Below the pieces are notes generated by a model, which was given only the letters and a program-made list of their open reading frames with translations, was not told the DNA's origin and searched no databases. A DNA stretch of 51,900 nucleotides from JACQFK01 sp035644495 (GTDB lineage: Bacteria; Planctomycetota; MHYJ01; JACPRB01): the NCBI GenBank assembly GCA_035644495.1, contig DASQOM010000127.1, positions 1 through 51,900 of the forward strand. Reading direction: 5' to 3'. A program made the translations under genes and the position numbers. Each line of letters opens with the position of its first letter. Positions within the stretch are counted from its first letter, which is position 1. Positions 6,842 to 15,337 of this stretch are shown in pieces.

Positions 6842-8890
6842 TCAACGCGGCATCGCATCGCGCAGGCCGCCGTCAACCGTGATGACGCTGCCGGTCGTGT
6901 AGCGGGAGCGGTCGGAGGCGAGAAAGAGGGCGGCTTCCGCGACCGCCTCGGGCGGGATCGGGCCCACGTTCAGCAGGTTGCGCTTGCGGTACTCCTCGAC
7001 CTGCTGATCGGTCGTGATCCCCTTCGCCGCCGCGCGGTCCTGGATCATCTTCCTCAGCATCGGGGTGTCGACGAAATCGGCGTTGAAGTAATTGACGCGG
7101 ATCGCCGCGGGTGCGAGTTCCAGGGCGAGGTTGCGCGCGAGGGCGGCCACCGCGGCCTTGGACGTGGCATACGCGGCGTTCTCGGAGGTCGCCGCAAAGG
7201 CGGCCTTCGACGCGTTGAAGATGATCGAACCCCAGCCCTGCGATTTCATGATGCCGACGGCCTCGCGCGCGGCGAGGAAGTAGCCCTTCACGTTGACGTC
7301 GAAGTGCCGGTCCCAGGACTCCTGGCTGGTCTTCTCGATCGGCGCCGTCTGGACGATGCCCGCGTTGCAGACGAGGATGTCGACGCCGCCGAAGACGCGC
7401 ACGGCCTGGGCGAAGGCGGCGGCGGTCTCGGTCTCGCTCGTCGCATCGGCGCGGAGACCCAGGGCGCGGTGCGGGTCGCCGACTTTCTGCGCGATCCCCT
7501 CGGCCGCGCGGCGCGCGCCGTCGCCGTCGAGGTCGGTGAGGACGACATGGCAGCCCTCGTGGGCGAAGCGTTCGGCGATCGCGCGGCCCATGCCGCTGGC
7601 CCCTCCCGTGATGACGGCGACGCGGCGGGCGAGCTCGGGCTCCCCCTGTCTCAGCCGCGCGAGCTCCAGGGGCCAGTATTCGAACTCGAACGCGCCCGCC
7701 TCCTCGAGGAAGCGGAACTGGTCGTAGGACTCGACGATCTCCATCACCCGGATGACCTCGCGGTAGCACTCGGCCGCGATGGCCGCCGTGCGCTTGTCCC
7801 GGCCGGCGGCGACGATGCCGATTCCCGGGAGCAGGACGATGCGCGGCCCGGGGCCCAGCATCTCCGTCCCCTTTCCGTGCTTGGCGAAGGAGGCGCGGTA
7901 GTCGTTCTCGAAGGTGTCGACCGCCTTGCGCAGGACGGCGGCGGCCTCCGCGGGGGGGAGGGCGGCAATCTCCTCGTCGACGTACATGGGCTGCCGGCCG
8001 CAGCGCAGGATGTGCTCCGGCGTCGCCATGCCGCGGCGGTGGATCTGCTTGGCCATCTCGGAGTCGACGTAGCGCAGGGCCTCGTACGAGTCGTCGAGGT
8101 GGAGGATGTTCTTCCGCTGGTGGGAGAGCATCCCGCGGAGCACGGGCAGGAGCGTCCGGGCGGCGGCGTCGCGCGCGCCGGCCTCGGCCGCGGGATGGCG
8201 CCGCTTCGCCATGGGGTCCTTGGCCGCCCGCTTCTTCCGGAGATACGACTCGGCCTTCGAGATCAGGCGGTGCAGGTTGTCGTAGCACTCCTTCGCGGTG
8301 TCGCCCCAGGCGACCAGCCCGTGCTTGCCCACCACCAGACCCCGGACCTTGTCGAGGTCCGCGAGCGCCATGATCGCCTTCGCCAGCGGAAAGCCCGAGC
8401 GGGTGTATCCGACGTAGACGATCTCCTCGCCCAGCGCCTCGCGGACGAAGGCGTCCTTCTTCGGCGTGTCCGTCAGCGCCGGCACCGCAATGTCGTGCGT
8501 GTGCACGATCCAGCGGGCGGGGGGGATGACGTGGATCAGGGTCTCAATGGACGGGAGAGGGTGCCGCACGTCGATCATGCAGGAGGCCATGAACGCCATC
8601 ATCTCCTCGTCGGCCATGGACTGGCGGTGACGCAAGAGACGGAGCTCGGCGAGGCGGAGCGCGGTGAAGCCGCGGCGGTCGATGTCCCGCAGATCCGCGC
8701 CGGTGGACTTCACCCAGAGGGTCTCGATCTCGCGGCCGGCGTAATCCTTCTCGGATCCCTTGAAGGACGTGTTGCCGCCGCCGGCCTGGGCGAGGCCGGG
8801 ATCCGAGCCGACGAGCTTGGAGAGGTAGACAAGGCGGTCCAGGTCATCCTGGAGTCCGGCTGCAGCCGCGTCGTCCCAACGGTAGTCCAC
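6842..8890 (-). CDS. Bifunctional class II aldolase/short-chain dehydrogenase (RhaD-like)
   Basis: A 682-residue fusion. Residues 1-400 form a class II (zinc) aldolase with AGGGNTSFKG (36-45), HTHD (130-133) and VGKHGLVAWG (188-197). Residues 420-682 form an SDR with TGGASGMG (428-435), CNAG (508-511) and Y574xxxK578. This architecture and length match the YuxG/RhaD fusion family, in which the aldolase cleaves L-rhamnulose 1-phosphate to DHAP and L-lactaldehyde and the dehydrogenase oxidises lactaldehyde to lactate. No rhamnose isomerase or kinase is adjacent, so another deoxyketose phosphate such as fuculose 1-phosphate cannot be excluded. The start is GTG; a G-rich tract precedes it. A lactate-type permease nearby (4269-5960) fits the product but is not in the same operon. 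Confidence 0.9.
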   Translation of the reverse strand: MDYRWDDAAAAGLQDDLDRLVYLSKLVGSDPGLAQAGGGNTSFKGSEKDYAGREIETLWVKSTGADLRDIDRRGFTALRLAELRLLRHRQSMADEEMMAFMASCMIDVRHPLPSIETLIHVIPPARWIVHTHDIAVPALTDTPKKDAFVREALGEEIVYVGYTRSGFPLAKAIMALADLDKVRGLVVGKHGLVAWGDTAKECYDNLHRLISKAESYLRKKRAAKDPMAKRRHPAAEAGARDAAARTLLPVLRGMLSHQRKNILHLDDSYEALRYVDSEMAKQIHRRGMATPEHILRCGRQPMYVDEEIAALPPAEAAAVLRKAVDTFENDYRASFAKHGKGTEMLGPGPRIVLLPGIGIVAAGRDKRTAAIAAECYREVIRVMEIVESYDQFRFLEEAGAFEFEYWPLELARLRQGEPELARRVAVITGGASGMGRAIAERFAHEGCHVVLTDLDGDGARRAAEGIAQKVGDPHRALGLRADATSETETAAAFAQAVRVFGGVDILVCNAGIVQTAPIEKTSQESWDRHFDVNVKGYFLAAREAVGIMKSQGWGSIIFNASKAAFAATSENAAYATSKAAVAALARNLALELAPAAIRVNYFNADFVDTPMLRKMIQDRAAAKGITTDQQVEEYRKRNLLNVGPIPPEAVAEAALFLASDRSRYTTGSVITVDGGLRDAMPR

Positions 8891-9034
8891 TCAAGCCCCC
8901 CGCGGAAAGGTTGTACATGAAAATCGGCGGTCCGGCATAAAATATTGGATAAATCCGCCTTCGCGCCGTTCGGCGTCCGCCGTGTCCCGCCGGATGGTGT
9001 AGAATTTGCACAGCAGCTGGACAGGAGAGGGTCA

Positions 9035-10498
9035 ATGGCGGAGAAGTCGGGATCGACGCGGCATACCCGCGTCCATTCCCGCGACCGGGATTTCACCCTC
9101 TACGTCCGCAAGCGCGGGATGTTCACGATCCTGGCCCCCGTCGGCCGCCACAGCGACACCCTCCTGGCCTCCCTGGCGGAGTTTCTCCAGAAGCCCGACT
9201 TCATCGCGGTCGACCTGTCGAAGCTCGACGCCGTCTCGCTCCCCCTGGTCCGCGCCTTCAGCGAGTACGCGTCGGGGCTCGAATCCGGACACGGCCATAT
9301 GGTGCTCGTCCGGCCGCCGGACAAGATCCGCGCCCTGCTCAAGCTCGTGGACCGGGAGCGCAAGGTCACCGTGGCCGTCTCCGACCGCGACCTGGACGGC
9401 AATCCCGGGGAGGTGGAGGACCGCGTCCGGCGCGCGCACGACCGCGGCCACCTCGTCCGCACCATGCTCGAGACCAATCCCTGCTGGCAGCTGGCCGACG
9501 CGGAGGGCCGCTGGCTCTGCCCCTTCTGCGTCACGCTGCGCCCGGGCATCCATTTCATCGCGCGCGGCTCCGTCACCCAGCGGGTGGTCGACGGCGTGGC
9601 GACGCACCTGGACGAGGAGTGCAGCACGTACGCGGACGGGAAGACGGACGGGTGGCCGTTCGAGGTCCTCGAGCGGGTGCTGTCGAGCGGCCAGGTGCCG
9701 GCGGAGATGCAGCGGAAGGCCGGGGCGAGGGACACGTCGGCGCGGCGCAAGGCGGCTGCTCTGCATCTGGCGGAGGGGCTCGACGCCCGCCGCCGCCACC
9801 TGCTGCTTCCGGACCCGCCGAAGCTCGACGGCTGCGAGATCGGCGTCTATTATTCCCCCGTGGAGGAGCTGAGCGGCGACTTTTTCGATTTCATCCGGCT
9901 TCCCGGGGGGCGCATGGCGGTGGTCGTGGGCGACATCTCCCCGGGCGGCGTGGACCCGGGGGTGCTCATGGGCATGGCGCGCAAGGTGCTGCGCATCCGG
10001 CTGGCGGAGACCGGGGACATCGTCCGCGCGATCGGCCTGGCGAACGACGACTTCTGCGACGACCTGGACCGCGAGTGCTATGTGACCGCGACGGTCGCGG
10101 TGATCGACGGCCCGCGGCGCGAGATGAAGATCGCGCGGGCGGGCCACGCGGCGCCGTTCCTGCTCCGCGGGGGCAGCCCTCCGGTGGTCGAGCGACTGGC
10201 GCTGCCCGGGCCCCTGCTGGGGCTGGTGCCGACCGCGACCTTCGAGGAGGAGATCGAGGTCCAGAGCTTCGCGCTGAACGCGGGGGATCTCCTCCTGCTG
10301 CACACCGACGGCCTGGAGGAGCTCCGGGACCGCAGCGGCGAGATGTTCGGGGCGGACCGCATCGCCTCCATCCTCAACATGAACGCCGGCTCCCCGGCGG
10401 AGTTCGTCCTCGGGGCCGCCGTCCTGGACGCCGAACAGTTCGTCGCCGGCAGCGATCGCGATCAGGACATGACCGCGGTTTGCGTCCGCTTCCGCTGA
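9035..10498 (+). CDS. STAS-zinc finger-PP2C (SpoIIE/RsbU-type) serine phosphatase, copy 1
   Basis: A 487-residue protein starting at ATG 9035 behind AGGAGAGG; an in-frame upstream extension lacks a ribosome binding site. Residues 15-120 resemble a STAS-like fold. Residues 150-200 contain W-x-CPFC (C162, C165) with H191 and C196, a likely zinc site. Residues 268-487 are a SpoIIE-type PP2C with SGDFFDF (280-286) and a terminal DQDMTAVC. The usual GDVSGHG reads GDISPGG (299-305): the metal-binding Asp is kept but Gly-His is lost, so activity may be altered. It lies 22 bases upstream of a paralogue with the same domain order and identical Cys/His spacing. Such phosphatases usually act on anti-sigma-factor antagonists; no partner kinase or antagonist is visible here. 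Confidence 0.88.
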   Translation: MAEKSGSTRHTRVHSRDRDFTLYVRKRGMFTILAPVGRHSDTLLASLAEFLQKPDFIAVDLSKLDAVSLPLVRAFSEYASGLESGHGHMVLVRPPDKIRALLKLVDRERKVTVAVSDRDLDGNPGEVEDRVRRAHDRGHLVRTMLETNPCWQLADAEGRWLCPFCVTLRPGIHFIARGSVTQRVVDGVATHLDEECSTYADGKTDGWPFEVLERVLSSGQVPAEMQRKAGARDTSARRKAAALHLAEGLDARRRHLLLPDPPKLDGCEIGVYYSPVEELSGDFFDFIRLPGGRMAVVVGDISPGGVDPGVLMGMARKVLRIRLAETGDIVRAIGLANDDFCDDLDRECYVTATVAVIDGPRREMKIARAGHAAPFLLRGGSPPVVERLALPGPLLGLVPTATFEEEIEVQSFALNAGDLLLLHTDGLEELRDRSGEMFGADRIASILNMNAGSPAEFVLGAAVLDAEQFVAGSDRDQDMTAVCVRFR

Positions 10499-10520
10499 AA
10501 GGTACACTCACTCAGACCTT

Positions 10521-12008
10521 ATGCCGATGCCGCCTCCGACGCCGTCGCACGAAACCGTCGTCCGCACCAACGAGTACGAAGTCACGACCGACGAGCGCGG
10601 GGCGTTCGTCCTCGTGACCCTTCGCGGCCGCTTCACCGACGACCTCCTGACGGTGCTGCAGAAGCAGGTGTTCCTGAAGGTCCGAAGCATGGCGATCGAC
10701 GCAAGCGCGCTGTCGGGGATGACGATGTCGCTCGCGCGGGCGCTGCAGTACACGGCCCAGGGCCTGCGCAACCAGAACCACGCGCTGGCGTTGATCAATC
10801 CGCCCGACTCGCTGCGGGGCTTCTTCAAGCTGCTCGGGACGGGCAGCAAGATCCCGATCCTCCTGTCCGCGTCGAAGCTGCCGGGAAAACCTTCGGAGCT
10901 CGAGTCGGCCGCGGCGAAGCTGGAAACGGAGCTGCAGCAGCTCCGCCGCGAACTGGGGACCAACCAGCTCTGGCAGTTCGTCGACCGGGAATACTGCTGG
11001 GTCTGCCCCTTCTGCGCCGTGATGTGCGAGGACGTCCGCATGGCCTCGCGCGTCTCGGTGACGCAGGCTGCGGTCGAGCGCGTCTGGCGCCACATGAACT
11101 ACGAGTGCAAGGACTACCTGCCGTCGAACCCGCGCTACAAGCAGCGGGCCGAGCTCGAGGCCAAGGTGCGCGACTCGAACACGATGAAGCTGAACGCGTC
11201 GGCGGGCCACGTCGCGCAGCTGAAGTCGCAGGTGACCAAGCTCGAGGAGAAGGCCCAGTGGGCGACGAACCTCGAGAAGGGCGTGAAGATCGCCGCGTCG
11301 CGCCAGCGCAAGCTGCTGCCGACCAAGGCGCCGATCATGACCGGCTGCGAGATCGCCTACACATACCGCCCGGCCGACGAGCTCTCGGGCGACCTCTTCG
11401 ACTTCGTCGAGCTCAGCGAGGGCCGCATGGCCTTCGTGATCGGCGACGTCTCCGGCCACGGCATCGAAGCGGGGATCCTGATGGGCATGACCAAGAAGGT
11501 CCTGTCCATCCGCCTCTCGGAGATGGCCGACCCGGTCGCGGCGGTGAAGAAGACCAACGCCGACATCGTGAAGGACATGGACCGGTCGAGCTTCGTCACC
11601 GTCTCGGTGATCGTGTTCGACCCGGCCGCGATGACGCTGACGTCGGTGCGCGCGGGCCACAATCCGCCGATGATCTACCAGCCCGCGAAGCAGGTGGTGC
11701 GGAAGTTCGAGAGCGGCGGCCTCATGATCGGCATGGCGCAGCCGCACATCTTCGACGCGCAGCTCGCGGGGGAGACGATCGACGTGCAGTCGGGGGACGT
11801 GCTCCTGCTCTACACGGACGGCATCGAGGAGGGGAAGAACCCGGCGGGCGAGGAGTTCGGCATCGGCCGCATGGAGCCGATCCTGCAGACGGAGTGCCAG
11901 AAGCCGCCGTCGTTCGTCCTGGGGACGATTTTCTACGAATTCGAGCGCTTCGCGGCGGGCGTCACGCAGGAAGACGATCTCACCGCCATCTGCGTCAAGT
12001 TCAAGTAA
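10521..12008 (+). CDS. STAS-zinc finger-PP2C serine phosphatase, copy 2
   Basis: A 495-residue paralogue of the preceding gene. A STAS-like region is at about 20-115, followed by CPFC (C162, C165) with H191 and C196 at exactly the same positions as in copy 1. A charged coiled-coil-like helix of about 60 residues (about 200-260) follows, then a SpoIIE-type PP2C from about 275 with SGDLFDF (289-295), canonical GDVSGHG (308-314) and terminal EDDLTAICVKF. All expected metal-binding Asp residues are present, so this copy should be an active Mn/Mg-dependent phosphatase. The coiled coil is absent or much shorter in copy 1. A TACACT hexamer lies about 12 bases before ATG. The cyclase gene follows 53 bases later with its own -10-like element. 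Confidence 0.9.
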   Translation: MPMPPPTPSHETVVRTNEYEVTTDERGAFVLVTLRGRFTDDLLTVLQKQVFLKVRSMAIDASALSGMTMSLARALQYTAQGLRNQNHALALINPPDSLRGFFKLLGTGSKIPILLSASKLPGKPSELESAAAKLETELQQLRRELGTNQLWQFVDREYCWVCPFCAVMCEDVRMASRVSVTQAAVERVWRHMNYECKDYLPSNPRYKQRAELEAKVRDSNTMKLNASAGHVAQLKSQVTKLEEKAQWATNLEKGVKIAASRQRKLLPTKAPIMTGCEIAYTYRPADELSGDLFDFVELSEGRMAFVIGDVSGHGIEAGILMGMTKKVLSIRLSEMADPVAAVKKTNADIVKDMDRSSFVTVSVIVFDPAAMTLTSVRAGHNPPMIYQPAKQVVRKFESGGLMIGMAQPHIFDAQLAGETIDVQSGDVLLLYTDGIEEGKNPAGEEFGIGRMEPILQTECQKPPSFVLGTIFYEFERFAAGVTQEDDLTAICVKFK

Positions 12009-12048
12009 TGCCGCAAAGTGTCCGGGACGGTTTGCGACGAACTGCCCT

Positions 12049-12054
12049 ATAATC
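12049..12054 (+). promoter_or_regulatory. -10 element for the CHASE2 cyclase gene
   Basis: A perfect TATAAT ends 7 bases before ATG 12062, so the transcript should begin at or next to the start codon. No Shine-Dalgarno sequence and no good -35 are visible. Confidence 0.5.
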
Positions 12055-12061
12055 CGACTCG

Positions 12062-14212
12062 ATGGCCGCGCGCAAAGAACAACCCCGCTCCGTCCAGGCC
12101 CTGCTGACGGGGGCGGGCGTCGCGGCCGTCGTCCTGCTCCTGGAGCTCTTCGGAGCGTTCCACCTCCTCGAGCTGAAAACCCGGGACATGCGGATGCGCT
12201 GGACCAAGCCCGCTAAGGGGGACCCCGCGCAATTCGACCACCCGGAGATCGGGATCGTCGCCATCACCGACGAAAGCCTCAAGTGGATGGAGGACGAGAG
12301 CAAGAAGTCGTGGCCCTGGCCGCGCGAGGTCTTCGGGTTCATGTTCCGGGCCTGTGCGATGGGGCAGGCGCGCGCGATCCTCTTCGACCTGTTCACGCAC
12401 CTCGACAAGGACCAGTTCGCGACCGAAGGGAACTGGGCGGAGGACATCCGCAAAGGCCCTCCGTCCTTTCTCGCCACCCCGTTCAGCAACCGGTCCATCG
12501 ATTCCGCCGACAAGCGCAAAGACCTGGAGGCTCTGCTCAAGAAGTATGAGATCGGCGTCGACGCCGACGGCAGCGTCGAGATCCCGGCGCCTTACGCGTC
12601 CGTCCAGCTCCCGCAGCCGGCGATCGCCGAGGCCGTGACCGGCGTCAGCGACGTCTCCACGCCGCGGGATGTGGACGGCATCATCCGGAAGTACGGCCTC
12701 CTGGTCCGCTTCAGGGGCCGGTGCTATCCGTCGTTCGCCCTCGCGGGCCTCATGGCCCGGGAGAAGGTGAAGTCCGTGCAGATCCGCAACCGCGTCCTCA
12801 CGGTCGGCCGCGTGTCGGTGCCGGTGGAGCGGGACGCCTCGATCGGGCTCCGCTTCTACCCGACGTTCACCGCCACGCCCGCGTCGGCAGTGATCGGCGG
12901 GCTCTGGTCGATCGAGGACGAGAAGAAGGTCACCACGTTCGATCCCGCGCGGGTGAAGGACCGGATCATGATCATCGGGACGACGGCGGCCGCCCTGTTC
13001 GATTTCAAGGCCTCGCCGGTGGGGGAGGTCGCGGGCATGGAGATGCACGCGACGGCGATCCGCAACATCCTCGAGCGGGAATACCTCCGCGAAGCGCCGC
13101 TCGCGGAATCGCTCCTGATCACCGTCGCTCTCGCGCTGGCCACCGCCCTCCTGACGCGCTACTCCTCGGCGGCCGTGGGAGGGGCGGCGTCGATCGGCCT
13201 GCTGCTCGCCTATACCGGCGCCAGCGTGGCGATCTTCGCGAACCATTGGATCGTCGATCTCGTTACACCCTTGGTGGCGATCGTCTTTTCGTATGCGGCG
13301 GCCAGCGCCGTGAACTTTCTCTACGAAGGCCGCCAGCGGCTGCGCATCAAGCGCGACTTCCAGAGCTACGTCTCGCCCAAGGTCGTCGAGAAGATCCTCG
13401 CCAACCCCGACGCGCTCAGCCTCAAGGGCGAACGCAAGGCGCTCACGATGTTCTTCATGGATTTCGCCGGGTTCACGTCGATGTCCGAACTGCTCGACCC
13501 GCTGGAACTCGTCGCGCTCATCAGCGAGTACCACAATGAGGCCGCGGAGGAGATCTTCCGCACCGAGGGCACCATCGACAAGTACATGGGCGACGCCATC
13601 ATGGCGTTCTGGAACGACCCGATTGCGCAGGAGGACCACCCGCTGCGGGCCTGCATGACCGCGATCGCCGCGCAGAAGCGGCTGCGGCAAATGGCCGTCA
13701 AGATGAAGGAGCGCGGGCTGCCCGAGATGCGCGCGCGCATCGGCCTCAATACGGGGATGGCCACCGTCGGCAACATGGGCGCGAAGCACCAGGTCGGCTA
13801 TACGGTGATCGGCGACGAGGTGAACCTCGCGTCGCGGCTGGAAGGCGTCAACAAGGAGTTCGGGACGGAGATCATCGTGAGCGAGGCCACGCGGGTTCCG
13901 GCGGGGGACAGGATCGACGTGCGCGAGCTGGCGCTCATCAAGGTGAAGGGCAAGAAGGTGCCGGTGCGGATCTTCGAGCTGATCGGCCTCAAGGGCGAGG
14001 CGCCCCCGGACCGCCTTGAGCGGGCGAAGAAGTTCGAGGAGGCCTTCGCCGAATTCCGCGCGCGCCGCTTCAGCAAGGCCTGGGAGATGTTCCTCTCGCT
14101 GAACCAGAAGGGCGACCGGCCGTCGGAGGTCTACGTCAGCCTCTGCGAGCGCTATATGAGCGAGCCGCCGCCCGCCGACTGGGACGGCTCGTACCAGATG
14201 GAGCACAAATGA
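12062..14212 (+). CDS. CHASE2-domain class III adenylate cyclase
   Basis: A 716-residue inner-membrane receptor cyclase. One N-terminal TM (about 14-32) is followed by a periplasmic CHASE2 region (about 38-345) containing IGIVAITDESL, WPWPR, ARAILFDL and RIMIIGTTA, then three closely spaced TMs (about 348-420), a short linker and a class III cyclase domain (about 455-640). Metal-binding Asp residues are in FMDFAGFT (D467) and YMGDAIMAFW (D511). K507 and the Asp of VIGDEVNLASR form the adenine-type Lys/Asp pair, and the transition-state Asn/Arg (N-x-x-S-R) are present, so cAMP synthesis is expected. About 75 helical residues follow the catalytic domain. Its stop overlaps the start of the TPR gene (ATGA), implying co-translation. 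Confidence 0.93.
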   Translation: MAARKEQPRSVQALLTGAGVAAVVLLLELFGAFHLLELKTRDMRMRWTKPAKGDPAQFDHPEIGIVAITDESLKWMEDESKKSWPWPREVFGFMFRACAMGQARAILFDLFTHLDKDQFATEGNWAEDIRKGPPSFLATPFSNRSIDSADKRKDLEALLKKYEIGVDADGSVEIPAPYASVQLPQPAIAEAVTGVSDVSTPRDVDGIIRKYGLLVRFRGRCYPSFALAGLMAREKVKSVQIRNRVLTVGRVSVPVERDASIGLRFYPTFTATPASAVIGGLWSIEDEKKVTTFDPARVKDRIMIIGTTAAALFDFKASPVGEVAGMEMHATAIRNILEREYLREAPLAESLLITVALALATALLTRYSSAAVGGAASIGLLLAYTGASVAIFANHWIVDLVTPLVAIVFSYAAASAVNFLYEGRQRLRIKRDFQSYVSPKVVEKILANPDALSLKGERKALTMFFMDFAGFTSMSELLDPLELVALISEYHNEAAEEIFRTEGTIDKYMGDAIMAFWNDPIAQEDHPLRACMTAIAAQKRLRQMAVKMKERGLPEMRARIGLNTGMATVGNMGAKHQVGYTVIGDEVNLASRLEGVNKEFGTEIIVSEATRVPAGDRIDVRELALIKVKGKKVPVRIFELIGLKGEAPPDRLERAKKFEEAFAEFRARRFSKAWEMFLSLNQKGDRPSEVYVSLCERYMSEPPPADWDGSYQMEHK

Positions 14213-15273
14213 GGCTGCTGATCCTGCTGGTCCTGCTCGCGCCGCAGGAGTCGCAGGTCCGCCTCAAGGCGGGGCAGGAGAAGATCAAGGTCCGGGACTT
14301 CGACGGCGCGATCCCCGAGCTGGAGAAATGCCTCGCGCTCGACCCGGACGAGTTCAACGCGTCGTTCGGCCTGGGGATCTGCCTCTGGGAGAAGGAGGAG
14401 TATAAGGCGTCGCGACGGCACTTCCGCCGCGTCGTGGAGGTCGTGGAACGGCGGACGCCCGGGGCCGCGCTGACGACGGTCCATCAGAAGCTGCTGGGCT
14501 GCGCGCTGCTGCTCGAAGATTTCGACGACGCGGTCACGGAGGCGACGATCCTCCTCCAGACGCAGGAGCGGGGGGAGTATTTCTACGACCGCGCCCTGGC
14601 GCGCCACCGCAAGGGGGACCTGAACGGAGCGCTCGACGACTGCGTCGCGGCGCTCCGGGAGGACGGGCAGATGGCGAAGGCCCGGATCCTGCAGGCCTCC
14701 ATTGTGCTCGCAAAGGGCGATGCGACGACGGCGCTCGACGGCTATGCGGCGGCTCTCCAGTCGAAGCCGTCCGATCCCTCGATACCGCTGGCGAAGGGCT
14801 GTTCCCTTCTGTTGCTGGGACGCGACGCCGAGGCGCTCGTCGAGTTCCGGGCGTCGCTGAAGGCCAACCAGGGTTTGAGCAGCGATCTTGAGCTGCGCGC
14901 GGTAACGCTGGCGCTGGTCTGGCTGGGCGAAACCCGGGCGGGCCGTCCCGCGGCCGCCGAGGAGGCGATTCAGGCCTGGCCCGGGGAGCTGAAGGAACTC
15001 GGCCGCGAGCCCCGGAAGAATCACCTGCTCGGGCTGCCGCTCTATCTCGGGGGCTCCCTCCCGGAGGCCGAGCTCCTGAAGGCGGCGGAGGGCGCGGTCT
15101 GCCGACCCGCCCAGGCGCGCTGCGAGGCCTGGCTCTACATCGCGGAGCGGCGGCTGGCCGGCGGGAACAAGGCAGGAGCCCGGGAGGCCTGGCGCGCCTG
15201 CGTCGCCGCGGGCGCCCGCGGCATCTTCGAGCATGATCTGGCCGAGCGCCGGCTCAAGGCCTATCCCGACTGA
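14209..15273 (+). CDS. Secreted TPR-repeat protein
   Basis: A 354-residue protein that starts within the cyclase stop codon (ATGA overlap). A short hydrophobic N-terminus (residues 1-12, ending AP) looks like a signal peptide. Most of the rest is helical TPR-like repeats, for example a repeat at 15-50 with DFDGAIPELEKCLALDPDEF, further ones with YFYDRALARHRKGDLNGALD, and A-x-x-L-x-x-x-G-x patterns through to about 220. Such proteins are periplasmic or membrane-associated scaffolds. The translational coupling to the cyclase suggests a partner role, possibly in sensing through the periplasmic CHASE2 domain. That is inference, and no specific ligand is suggested. Confidence 0.8.
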   Translation: MRLLILLVLLAPQESQVRLKAGQEKIKVRDFDGAIPELEKCLALDPDEFNASFGLGICLWEKEEYKASRRHFRRVVEVVERRTPGAALTTVHQKLLGCALLLEDFDDAVTEATILLQTQERGEYFYDRALARHRKGDLNGALDDCVAALREDGQMAKARILQASIVLAKGDATTALDGYAAALQSKPSDPSIPLAKGCSLLLLGRDAEALVEFRASLKANQGLSSDLELRAVTLALVWLGETRAGRPAAAEEAIQAWPGELKELGREPRKNHLLGLPLYLGGSLPEAELLKAAEGAVCRPAQARCEAWLYIAERRLAGGNKAGAREAWRACVAAGARGIFEHDLAERRLKAYPD

Positions 15274-15283
15274 CGTCCAATTG

Positions 15284-15313
15284 TTGACAGCAAGCTTCGG
15301 CACCCCCTAGAAT
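15284..15313 (+). promoter_or_regulatory. Sigma-70-like promoter for the SH3-M48 operon
   Basis: TTGACA (15284-15289), 18 bases, TAGAAT (15308-15313). The -10 is embedded in an inverted repeat, CCCTAGA at 15305-15311 and TCTAGGG at 15321-15327 with a 9-base gap, which could be an operator. A purine-rich GGGAGAACAGGGA precedes ATG 15338. Confidence 0.65.
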
Positions 15314-15337
15314 CCGGGGGTCTAGGGAGAACAGGGA

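Noticed and set aside
6830..8920. 696-codon plus-strand frame opposite the aldolase/dehydrogenase fusion
   Set aside because: The opposite strand carries complete aldolase and SDR motifs; this frame has none.
12047..14206. 719-codon minus-strand frame opposite the cyclase
   Set aside because: Antisense to a gene with intact CHASE2 and cyclase motifs; repetitive Asp/His/Arg translation.
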